DNA of 20,947 nucleotides from assembly GCA_045657465.1 (NCBI GenBank), contig JAZOTD010000035.1, positions 1 to 20,947 of the forward strand, given 5' to 3'. Every line of letters begins with the position of its first letter. The first letter of the stretch is position 1. The notes under the pieces were generated by a model. It worked only from the letters and a program-made list of their open reading frames with translations, was not told where the DNA came from and did not search any database. Shown here in pieces: positions 15,757-20,947 of the stretch. This stretch comes from RGIG1681 sp045657465 (GTDB lineage Bacteria; Bacillota; Clostridia; Christensenellales; UBA1242). Made by a program: the position numbers and the translations under genes.

Positions 15757-16941
15757 ATGGAACAAAAAACATATTATTTAGACCATGCGACAACGACATT
15801 TCTTTCAGCTGATGTTTACAAAAAAATGCTTGAATGTTTTGCAAAATATCAAGGCAATCCAACATCGCCATATCGTTTGGGTGTTGAAGCAAAAGCAGAA
15901 TTAGAAATCGCTCGTGAAAGAGTTGCAAAAGCAATCGGTGCAAAACCAAGTGAAATTTATTTTACTTCAAGTGCAACCGAATCAAACAACTGGGCAATTA
16001 AATCAATTGCTAGAGCAAACAAAAATAAAGGCAGACACATCATCACTTCACAAATTGAACATCCATCTGTTTTAGAGTCTTGCAAAGAGCTTGAAAAAGA
16101 AGGATTTAAAGTTACTTATGTGCCAGTTGATGAAAATGGTGTTGTTGATTATGCTTCAATCATTAAGTCAATTGGTCCTGACACAATCTTGATTTCAGTT
16201 ATGATGGCAAACCATGAAGTTGGTTCGCTTCAACCAATCAGAGCCATTGCAGAACTTGCAAAACAAAATGAAGTTTATTTCCACACTGATGCTGTTCAAG
16301 CTATTGGTTCAATTAACATCAATGTTGCAGAACTTGGTGTTGACGCACTTTCAATTTCTTCACACAAAATTGGTGGACCTAAAGGTGTTGGTGCTCTTTA
16401 TATTAAAGAAGGCACAAAGATTGACAAGTTTATGTCTGGCAGTGAAGAAGAAATGGATATGCGTGCAGGCACTTTGAGTGTTGCTGCATGTGCTGGCTTT
16501 GGTGTTGCTATTGAAAATGCAACAACAGACCTTGAAGAAAAAGTTAAAGATGTTCGTGTTGTAAGAAAATACTTCCAAAAGAAAATTTCTGAAAGTGTTC
16601 ACAATATTGCACTTAATGGACACCCAACACAAAGACTTGCAAACAACTGTTCAATCACTTTTGAAGGTGCGGGCTCTGAAGCGGTTGTTATGCTTTTAGA
16701 CAAGGCTGGGGTTTATGCATCAATGGGCATGTCTTATGAACTTGAAACAAATGAACCAAGTCATGTTCTTCTTGCTATGGGCAAAGATGTTGAAGCTATC
16801 CGTTCAACAGTTAGGTTTACTTTTGGACCTGAAACAACAAAAGAAGATGTCGACGTTATTGTTGAAATTATTAGAAAATGTGTTAAGAAAGTAAGAAGTG
16901 TTTCAGCAATTAGAATCTATAAAAACAAGGTGGAGTTGTAA
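15757..16941 (+). CDS. NifS/IscS-like PLP-dependent protein lacking the catalytic cysteine
   Basis: The 394-residue product is a fold-type I aminotransferase-class protein of the NifS/IscS family. Family blocks are YYLDHATTT (6-14), GNPTSPYRLG, TSSATESNNWAIKS, the PLP-stacking H102 in QIEHPSVL, HTDAVQA with D178 and Q181, the Schiff-base K204 in SSHKIGGPKGVGALY, RAGT (236-239) and the substrate-binding-type R353 in TVRFTFG. In cysteine desulfurases the loop before EPSHVLLAMG carries the persulfide-forming Cys (C328 in E. coli IscS). Here the loop reads ASMGMSYELETN and the aligned position is Tyr327. None of the five Cys in the protein lies in this loop. PLP chemistry looks possible, but normal cysteine desulfuration does not. 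The start has AAGGGAGAGG upstream. A NifU-like gene follows two bases... after the stop and is probably co-translated. Automatic annotation would call it cysteine desulfurase. Confidence 0.9.
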   Translation: MEQKTYYLDHATTTFLSADVYKKMLECFAKYQGNPTSPYRLGVEAKAELEIARERVAKAIGAKPSEIYFTSSATESNNWAIKSIARANKNKGRHIITSQIEHPSVLESCKELEKEGFKVTYVPVDENGVVDYASIIKSIGPDTILISVMMANHEVGSLQPIRAIAELAKQNEVYFHTDAVQAIGSININVAELGVDALSISSHKIGGPKGVGALYIKEGTKIDKFMSGSEEEMDMRAGTLSVAACAGFGVAIENATTDLEEKVKDVRVVRKYFQKKISESVHNIALNGHPTQRLANNCSITFEGAGSEAVVMLLDKAGVYASMGMSYELETNEPSHVLLAMGKDVEAIRSTVRFTFGPETTKEDVDVIVEIIRKCVKKVRSVSAIRIYKNKVEL

Positions 16942-16942
16942 T

Positions 16943-17308
16943 ATGTATTCAAACGTAATTATGGAAGAATTTTATAATCCACAAAACTATGGCGTAATCA
17001 AAGGTGCTAGCGGTGTTGGAAAGGTTGTTTCTGATATCGGCAGTGAGATTATAAAGATTTATATCAGTGTAGAAAATGGCAAAGTTGTTGATGCTCAATT
17101 TCAAACATTTGGTGGTGTTGTTGCAATTGCTTGTTCAAGTATCGCAACTAAACTTATGATTGGAAAAAATGTTAATGACATCACAAAAATAACAGTTCAA
17201 AACATTTTAGAAATTGTGGAAGAAGTTCCTGAAGTTAAAATGTATATTGTTCAAGCAGTTGTTAATGCAATGCATGGGGCTGTTATGAGTTATCAAGGCA
17301 AGAACTAA
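16943..17308 (+). CDS. NifU/IscU-like protein lacking all conserved cluster ligands
   Basis: The 121-residue product has the IscU/NifU N-terminal fold pattern: MYSNVIMEEFYNPQNYG at the start, IIKIYISVENGKVVDAQFQT (36-55), then TFGG, AIACSS, IATKLMIGK and a C-terminal helix. Comparison with E. coli IscU shows the ligand positions replaced. C37 of ACGD is Gly33 (with D39 now Glu35), C63 of YGCG is Gly58, and the H105-C106 pair is Tyr101-Ile102. The only Cys is C64, where IscU usually has Ser. It therefore cannot hold a cluster in the known way. ATG 16943 follows AAGGTGGAG (16927-16935) and starts one base after the NifS-like stop. The earlier in-frame start at 16898 lies inside the upstream gene and adds non-family residues. 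The joint loss in both genes suggests a repurposed complex. Confidence 0.88.
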   Translation: MYSNVIMEEFYNPQNYGVIKGASGVGKVVSDIGSEIIKIYISVENGKVVDAQFQTFGGVVAIACSSIATKLMIGKNVNDITKITVQNILEIVEEVPEVKMYIVQAVVNAMHGAVMSYQGKN

Positions 17309-17312
17309 AAAC

Positions 17313-17337
17313 AAAAACTGGAGACCTCCAGTTTTTT
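17313..17337 (+). terminator. Rho-independent terminator after the NifU-like gene
   Basis: AAAAACTGGA (17313-17322), a GACC loop and TCCAGTTTTT (17327-17336) form a perfect 10-bp stem followed by T. It ends the two-gene operon. Confidence 0.92.
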
Positions 17338-17381
17338 GTTTAAAATATAGGTTATAAAAATATAACAAAAGTGTAGAAGTT

Positions 17382-18317
17382 ATGAAATACAATTTTTTGA
17401 ATTTTCCAGCAATTAGATTTAAAAGACCTTCTGAGAAAACCTTGGAAGCTTTTTCGCATGCAGTTGTTGAAAAATTTGATAAATATGAAGTAGAAGGTGA
17501 AAATTGGAGTAGCAAATGCTTTGATGCTGTGCTTGATGGAGATTTTGAAAAATTAAATCTACTTGAAAAAGTAAGAGGGCGTTTTTCGTATTCTGATTTA
17601 ATTTTAGACTATGTTATTGACAACTTCACCTTAAAAGAAACCAGCTGGACAAAAGGGATTTTTGAAAAATTTAGCCAAGATGTTGTAAACAATTCTCGCT
17701 TCTATAAAAAAATTGAGTTTGATTTTGAAAAAGGTGAAATGACTTTGCATAGTATCCATGGAAAATTAAAGATAAGCACACTCACAAAGATGTTTCCATC
17801 AATGGCAAAAAATAGCGATTATATGCAAACGAAAAACCGTCATCAACATTGTCATCAAGATTCAGTGGCGATGCTTAAGTCAATTAAAAGTGATAGTTGT
17901 AGATTGGCGACGGGTTATATTTCTACAAGTGGAGAAGGCAATTATTATTTGCATTCTTGGATTGAAATTGATTTAAACGGCGAGCCATCTGTTATAGATA
18001 CAACTAGAAACATTGTGGTGCCAAAGCGTGCATATTATCTAATAAGAAATATTAAAGGACCTGTTCATAAAATATCTAGAGAGAAATATTTGGAAGATGA
18101 ATCAAAGTTAAAGTATATTTGCAGATACAACGGTTGGTTTTCGAAGTTGTATTTAGCTAACAGCAATCAAGCACTTGAAGTTTATAAAATTTTAGTGCAG
18201 ATGGAACAAAGAAAAAAAGAAAATGACCCATTATATCAAGCGGCAAAACATTTTTATGATAGCATGACACAATATCAACAAAAACCAGAGTCGTTTGACC
18301 TTATTCAAAAAGGATAA
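17382..18317 (+). CDS. Hypothetical protein with a transglutaminase-like Cys/His/Asp arrangement
   Basis: I do not recognise this 311-residue protein as a named family. The middle resembles the transglutaminase/papain-like core. C157 (in RHQHCHQDSVAML) stands at the start of a likely helix, H191 lies in YYLHSWIEIDLNG and D206 in PSVIDTTRN. The latter two match the HxWVE...xxDPT pattern that supplies His and Asp of the triad. The segment between, GYISTSGEGNYYLHSW, fits the strands before the catalytic His. The N-terminal half (1-150) and C-terminal 90 residues are charged and mostly helical in appearance. There is no signal peptide or membrane segment, so it is probably cytoplasmic. The ribosome binding site is weak and the gene has its own terminator. 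It could be a protease, a deamidase or an inactive relative. Confidence 0.62.
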   Translation: MKYNFLNFPAIRFKRPSEKTLEAFSHAVVEKFDKYEVEGENWSSKCFDAVLDGDFEKLNLLEKVRGRFSYSDLILDYVIDNFTLKETSWTKGIFEKFSQDVVNNSRFYKKIEFDFEKGEMTLHSIHGKLKISTLTKMFPSMAKNSDYMQTKNRHQHCHQDSVAMLKSIKSDSCRLATGYISTSGEGNYYLHSWIEIDLNGEPSVIDTTRNIVVPKRAYYLIRNIKGPVHKISREKYLEDESKLKYICRYNGWFSKLYLANSNQALEVYKILVQMEQRKKENDPLYQAAKHFYDSMTQYQQKPESFDLIQKG

Positions 18318-18320
18318 TAG

Positions 18321-18347
18321 AAACAGAGCAACATGCTCTGTTTTTTT
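18321..18347 (+). terminator. Rho-independent terminator after the transglutaminase-like gene
   Basis: AAACAGAGC (18321-18329) pairs with GCTCTGTTT (18335-18343) across an AACAT loop, followed by a T run to 18347. The gene thus forms a single unit. Confidence 0.9.
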
Positions 18348-18362
18348 ATGGGAGATTTTGTG

Positions 18363-18368
18363 TATAAT
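18363..18368 (+). promoter_or_regulatory. Candidate -10 box upstream of the YtxH-like gene
   Basis: A perfect TATAAT lies 38 bases before the start of the YtxH-like gene, just after a terminator. The 17-base-upstream position holds only GTTTTT (18340-18345), so the -35 is poor. Confidence 0.4.
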
Positions 18369-18406
18369 TTTGTCGAAATAAAGCATACTAGTTTTAGGAG
18401 GTATTT

Positions 18407-18670
18407 ATGGAAGAATTTTTAAAGGGAGTTATGCTTGGTGCTGTTGTTGGTGCTTGCGTTGCCAGTGTTGTAGTTGCTAAAAATAAAAAGCTTTCAGGAA
18501 AAATCAGGGAGGGGATTAATACTGCAAGTGAAAAACTTTCAGAAGCAAAAGAAACATTAATTGACAAAATGCAAGATTGTGAGTTTGCTCCCGTTCATGA
18601 AAGTGAAGGCTGTGAATTTTGTGGTGACGAAAGTAGAAACAAAGAACAAAATAAAAAATCTAAAAACTAG
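18407..18670 (+). CDS. YtxH-like small membrane-anchored protein
   Basis: The 87-residue product has one N-terminal membrane segment (about 7-24, Gly/Ala/Val-rich, GVMLGAVVGACVASVVVA). A Lys-rich stretch and an amphipathic helix (about 30-57) follow. This is the layout of YtxH-like (gas-vesicle-type) proteins, which often relate to general stress, though sequence similarity is weak. Unusual for the class is a short Cys-bearing acidic tail with C58 and a C69-x2-C72 pair (GCEFCGD), then a Lys/Asn-rich end. The start has a strong AGGAGGT (18396-18402). The gene is preceded by a terminator and followed by the ruvX promoter, so it may stand alone. Function is unknown. Confidence 0.7.
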   Translation: MEEFLKGVMLGAVVGACVASVVVAKNKKLSGKIREGINTASEKLSEAKETLIDKMQDCEFAPVHESEGCEFCGDESRNKEQNKKSKN

Positions 18671-18680
18671 TTTAAAAAAT

Positions 18681-18709
18681 TAGACATATTTTTTTTCTTA
18701 TGCTATTAT
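18681..18709 (+). promoter_or_regulatory. Promoter of ruvX
   Basis: TAGACA (18681-18686) and TATTAT (18704-18709) are spaced by 17 bases, with TGC directly before the -10 (extended -10). It lies in the 69-base gap between the YtxH-like gene and ruvX. Confidence 0.68.
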
Positions 18710-18739
18710 TATTTTGTAAATTGTTGCAAGGGGTGCAGT

Positions 18740-19162
18740 GTGAAAATATTAGCATTAGATATTGGAACTGTCAGAATAGGCATTGCCACATCTGATATAA
18801 TGGAAATCATTGCATCGGCTTATGAAGTTTACAGACGAAAGAATATGCCAGAAGATGTTAAGCACATCGCAGACATTGTTCAAAACTTAAGCGTTGGCGA
18901 AATCGTTATTGGTTTACCACTTAAAATGGACGGAAGCGAAGGGCAAAGTGTTGAAATGGCAAAGGCTTTTGGTGATGAACTTTCAAAACTTGTGAATGTT
19001 CCAATCGTCTATCAAGATGAGCGTCTTTCAACTGTTGAAGCTCAACGAATTTTGATTGAGTCAGGTATGAGACGTGAAAAAAGAAAAGACAAGATTGACA
19101 GCATTGCAGCAACAATTATATTGCAAACCTATTTAGACAAAAAGAGTTTTAAAAAACTGTAG
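18740..19162 (+). CDS. ruvX: Putative pre-16S rRNA nuclease RuvX (YqgF)
   Basis: The 140-residue protein has the RNase H-like YqgF fold. It starts MKILALDIGTVRIGIATSD with the acidic D7, followed by IVIGLPLKMDGSEG, then YQDERLSTVEA and DKIDSIAATIIL, which carry the other conserved acidic residues. In E. coli YqgF helps process the 5' end of 16S rRNA; a Holliday junction role has also been proposed for the family. The start is GTG 18740, with AAGGGG (18728-18733) upstream and the protein then beginning as in the family. A DUF1292 gene follows, the same order as yrrK-yrzB in B. subtilis. Confidence 0.95.
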   Translation: MKILALDIGTVRIGIATSDIMEIIASAYEVYRRKNMPEDVKHIADIVQNLSVGEIVIGLPLKMDGSEGQSVEMAKAFGDELSKLVNVPIVYQDERLSTVEAQRILIESGMRREKRKDKIDSIAATIILQTYLDKKSFKKL

Positions 19163-19196
19163 GTTGCATAAAATTAAAGATATAGGAGTAATAATT

Positions 19197-19544
19197 ATGG
19201 CAGATGAAGAAAAATTAAATGATGAAAATCTTCCTGAATCAATGGAACATATGGAAGAAGATGATGACGATATTGTCACATTGCTTTCAGCTAATGGTGA
19301 AGAAATTGATTTCGTTGAAATCGCAGGAATTGCTTACAAAGGTTCATTCTATGCAGTTTTGCAACCTGTAGAACTTTTAGATGGAATGGATGATGATGAA
19401 GCTTTGGTTTTCAAAGTAACAAGAGGCAAAGATGGCGAAGATAAGTTTGAAATCGAACTTGATGATTCAGTTATTGATGCCGTATTTGCTGAATATAACA
19501 AGCTTTTAGACGAAGCAAACGCTAATGGCGACACTGCAAACTAA
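19197..19544 (+). CDS. DUF1292 family protein (YrzB-like)
   Basis: The 115-residue, strongly acidic protein matches the DUF1292 family of Bacillota. The core DIVTLLSANGEEIDFVEIAG, the YAVLQPVE strand and ALVFKVTRGKDGEDKFEIE are visible. The flanks are Asp/Glu-rich at the N-terminus and Asn/Ala-rich at the C-terminus. Function is unknown. I start at ATG 19197 because TAGGAG (19183-19188) precedes it; an earlier in-frame start at 19164 would add eleven non-conserved residues. The gene lies 34 bases after ruvX and is followed by a terminator. The ruvX-DUF1292 pairing is conserved in Bacillota, which supports both assignments. Confidence 0.9.
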   Translation: MADEEKLNDENLPESMEHMEEDDDDIVTLLSANGEEIDFVEIAGIAYKGSFYAVLQPVELLDGMDDDEALVFKVTRGKDGEDKFEIELDDSVIDAVFAEYNKLLDEANANGDTAN

Positions 19545-19566
19545 TTAAAATTTGGTTAAAATTTTG

Positions 19567-19592
19567 ACCGCAAGTTTTCTTGCGGTTTTTTT
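19567..19592 (+). terminator. Rho-independent terminator after the DUF1292 gene
   Basis: A perfect 8-bp stem ACCGCAAG (19567-19574) and CTTGCGGT (19579-19586) with a TTTT loop is followed by a T run. It separates ruvX-DUF1292 from rpsB. Confidence 0.93.
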
Positions 19593-19626
19593 CTTGTGAA
19601 AAATCAAACAAACTTGTCAAAATGTC

Positions 19627-19655
19627 TTGCAAAATCTAAATTTATGTGATAAAAT
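19627..19655 (+). promoter_or_regulatory. Sigma-A type promoter of rpsB-tsf
   Basis: TTGCAA (19627-19632) and TAAAAT (19650-19655) are spaced by 17 bases, with TGTGA before the -10. The TGTGATAnAAT form matches the aspS and ygjV-like promoters. It leaves a leader of about 115 bases. Confidence 0.8.
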
Positions 19656-19662
19656 CTTGCTA

Positions 19663-19760
19663 TCACACATTTGTGGTGATGTTTTTGGTGTTGCACAAAA
19701 TTAAAATTTTTAGTGATTTTGTGTTCCAAAAACAGGTGATCCGCAAAGAGGGATAAACAA
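19663..19760 (+). promoter_or_regulatory. Structured 5' leader of rpsB (candidate S2 autoregulatory leader)
   Basis: The leader can fold into two hairpins. The first pairs ATCAC-ACA with TGT-GTGAT (about 19663-19680, one bulge). The second is long: TTTTTGG (19682-19688) with CCAAAAA (19726-19732), and inside it CACAAAAT (19694-19701) with ATTTTGTG (19716-19723). A GATCC/GGGAT helix may follow near 19738-19755. No T run follows the hairpins, so they are not terminators. A feedback role for S2 is suggested by position only. Confidence 0.5.
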
Positions 19761-19776
19761 AAGGAGAGAAAAAATT

Positions 19777-20574
19777 ATGGCAGTTGTATCAATGAAACAA
19801 CTACTCGAGGCAGGTGTTCATTTTGGTCACCCAACAAGAAAGTGGAACCCAAAAATGAAAAAATACATTTTTACTGCAAGAAATGATATTTATATCCTTA
19901 ACCTTGAAAAAACAGTTACTTTGATTGATGAAGCTTATGCTTTCGTTAAATCAACAGTTGAAGCTGGTGGAAACATTTTGTTCGTAGGAACAAAGAAACA
20001 AGCTAAAGATGCAGTTATTGAAGAAGCTCAAAGAGCTGGTATGTTCTACATGGGCAACCGTTGGCTTGGCGGTACTCTTACTAATTTCAAAACAATTAGA
20101 AGCAGAGTAGACAGACTTACAAAATTAAACCAAATGGAAACAACAGGCGAGTTCGACCTTCTTCCTAAGAAAGAAGTTTTGGAACTTAAAGCTGAAAGAC
20201 AAAAACTTGAAGATAACCTTGGCGGTATCAAAGAAATGAGAACTCTTCCTGCAGCACTTTTTGTTGTTGACCCAGGAAAAGAATACATCGCAGTTCGCGA
20301 AGCAAAGAGTTTGGGAATTCCTATCGTTGCTTTGGTAGACACAAACTGTGATCCTGATGACGTTGATTACGTTATCCCAGGAAACGATGATGCTATCCGT
20401 GCAGTTAAACTCATTGCTGGTGCTATGGCTGATGCTTGCATCGAAGCAAGAGAAGGCGCTGAAGGTCTTGCTAAAATTAAAGCTGCTGAAGCAGAAGCTG
20501 AAGCTGCTGCTAATCCAGTAGTTGAAGAAACTGCTGAAGTTGCTAACGAAGTTGTTGCTGAAGAAAATAACTAA
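19777..20574 (+). CDS. rpsB: 30S ribosomal protein S2
   Basis: S2 is a late-assembling protein of the small subunit. The 265-residue product has the S2 signatures VSMKQLLEAGVHFGHPTRKW, LFVGTKKQAKDAV, RWLGGTLTNFKTI and VVDPGKEYIAVREAKSLGIP. A C-terminal tail of about 40 residues rich in Ala and Glu (AEAEAEAAANPVVEETAE) is longer than in many Bacillota. ATG 19777 has AAAGGAGAG (about 19760-19768) upstream. It is followed after 25 bases by tsf, the standard rpsB-tsf operon. Confidence 0.98.
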   Translation: MAVVSMKQLLEAGVHFGHPTRKWNPKMKKYIFTARNDIYILNLEKTVTLIDEAYAFVKSTVEAGGNILFVGTKKQAKDAVIEEAQRAGMFYMGNRWLGGTLTNFKTIRSRVDRLTKLNQMETTGEFDLLPKKEVLELKAERQKLEDNLGGIKEMRTLPAALFVVDPGKEYIAVREAKSLGIPIVALVDTNCDPDDVDYVIPGNDDAIRAVKLIAGAMADACIEAREGAEGLAKIKAAEAEAEAAANPVVEETAEVANEVVAEENN

Positions 20575-20599
20575 TTTTAAGATTTAAGGAGATACTTTT

Positions 20600-20947
20600 A
20601 TGGCATTTACCGTTAAAGATATTACAACATTAAGAGAGCAAACCGGTGCTGGTATGCTCGATTGCAAAAACGCACTCACAGAATGTGATGGCGATATGAA
20701 CAAGGCTGCAGATTGGCTTCGTGAAAAAGGCATTGCAAAAGCCGCTAAAAAGGCTTCAAGAATTGCTGCTGAAGGTTCAGTATTCTTATACAACCATATG
20801 AACGGAAAGATCGGCGTTATGCTTGAACTTAACTGTGAAACAGACTTCGTTGCTAAAAACGAAGACTTTAAAGCACTTGGTCACGATCTTTGCTTGCACA
20901 TCGCTGCAAACGCTCCAAAATATGTAGGCAGAACTGAAGTTGATGCT
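20600..20947 (+). CDS. tsf: Elongation factor Ts, N-terminal part (cut by window edge)
   Basis: EF-Ts is the nucleotide exchange factor for EF-Tu. The 116 codons in the window start MAFTVKDITTLREQTGAGML, continue with the UBA-like domain (DCKNALTECDGDMNKAADWL, then REKGIAKAAKKASRIAAEG) and include the EF-Tu contact signature CETDFVAKNEDF. TAAGGAGA (20585-20592) precedes ATG 20600. The reading frame is open through the window end, so the C-terminal part lies outside. No terminator lies between rpsB and tsf. Confidence 0.97.
   Translation, partial: MAFTVKDITTLREQTGAGMLDCKNALTECDGDMNKAADWLREKGIAKAAKKASRIAAEGSVFLYNHMNGKIGVMLELNCETDFVAKNEDFKALGHDLCLHIAANAPKYVGRTEVDA

Noticed and set aside
16735..16737. 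Possibility that Tyr327 of the NifS-like protein is a sequencing error (TAT for TGT)
   Set aside because: The neighbouring loop residues also differ from the catalytic-loop consensus, and the partner NifU-like protein has lost all three of its own cysteines, so a single base error does not explain the pattern. It still deserves checking in the reads.
19682..19732. The long hairpin before rpsB as a terminator of the upstream unit
   Set aside because: It is AT-rich with no T run after it and lies downstream of the rpsB promoter; a proper terminator is already present at 19567-19592.

Overview
The window is an AT-rich stretch of bacterial chromosome carrying almost only housekeeping genes, all on the + strand. 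Arg is mostly AGA and most genes have strong AGGAGG-type ribosome binding sites. Gene content (RbgA/YlqF, KhpA, TrmFO, HslUV, a DUF1292 protein, a YtxH-like protein) and gene order point to a low-GC Bacillota, probably an uncultured Clostridia-like lineage. The backbone follows the Bacillus subtilis ffh-rpsP-ylqC-rimM-trmD-rplS-ylqF-rnhB ... smf-topA-gid-clpQ-clpY ... rpsB-tsf region. It differs by rearrangement (aspS and a YgjV-family gene inserted, rplS moved) and by losses (no xerC/codV, no codY, no flagellar block). No tRNA, rRNA, CRISPR array, insertion sequence or phage gene was seen.

Layout. Positions 1-763: 3' end of ffh, rpsP, khpA, terminator. 794-2623: aspS as a single-gene unit with its own promoter and terminator; its protein motifs look like the alphaproteobacterial type. 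2634-6502: YgjV-family membrane protein, rimM, trmD, rbgA, rnhB and a YraN-family protein with a large insertion. 6522-7016: rplS with its own promoter, a structured leader and a terminator. 7103-9719: comM-like gene and dprA. 9804-15570: topA, trmFO, hslV, hslU, trxA, terminator. 15701-17337: a two-gene unit encoding a NifS-like and a NifU/IscU-like protein. 17382-18347: a hypothetical protein with a transglutaminase-like Cys/His/Asp arrangement. 18396-19592: YtxH-like gene, ruvX, DUF1292 gene, terminator. 19627-20947: promoter, long leader, rpsB and the 5' part of tsf. No gene-free stretch exceeds 300 bases; the longest are 15536-15756 and 19545-19776, described as regulatory regions.

The most unusual item is the NifS/NifU-like pair. 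Both keep the fold-defining motifs of their families (PLP Lys, PLP-contacting His/Asp/Gln and the substrate-binding Arg in NifS; the overall IscU pattern in NifU). Yet the NifS catalytic Cys is a Tyr, and all three conserved IscU Cys plus the neighbouring His and Asp are replaced. The coordinated loss in two adjacent, probably co-transcribed genes suggests a repurposed pair rather than an ordinary iron-sulfur assembly system. An automatic annotation as 'cysteine desulfurase plus scaffold' would mislead. A perfect 24-nt AT palindrome lies over the -10 box of this operon.

The other genes serve translation and RNA modification (S16, RimM, TrmD, L19, RbgA, AspRS, TrmFO, S2, EF-Ts, KhpA, Ffh), DNA metabolism (RNase HII, DprA, ComM-like, TopA, RuvX) and protein quality or redox (HslUV, thioredoxin).
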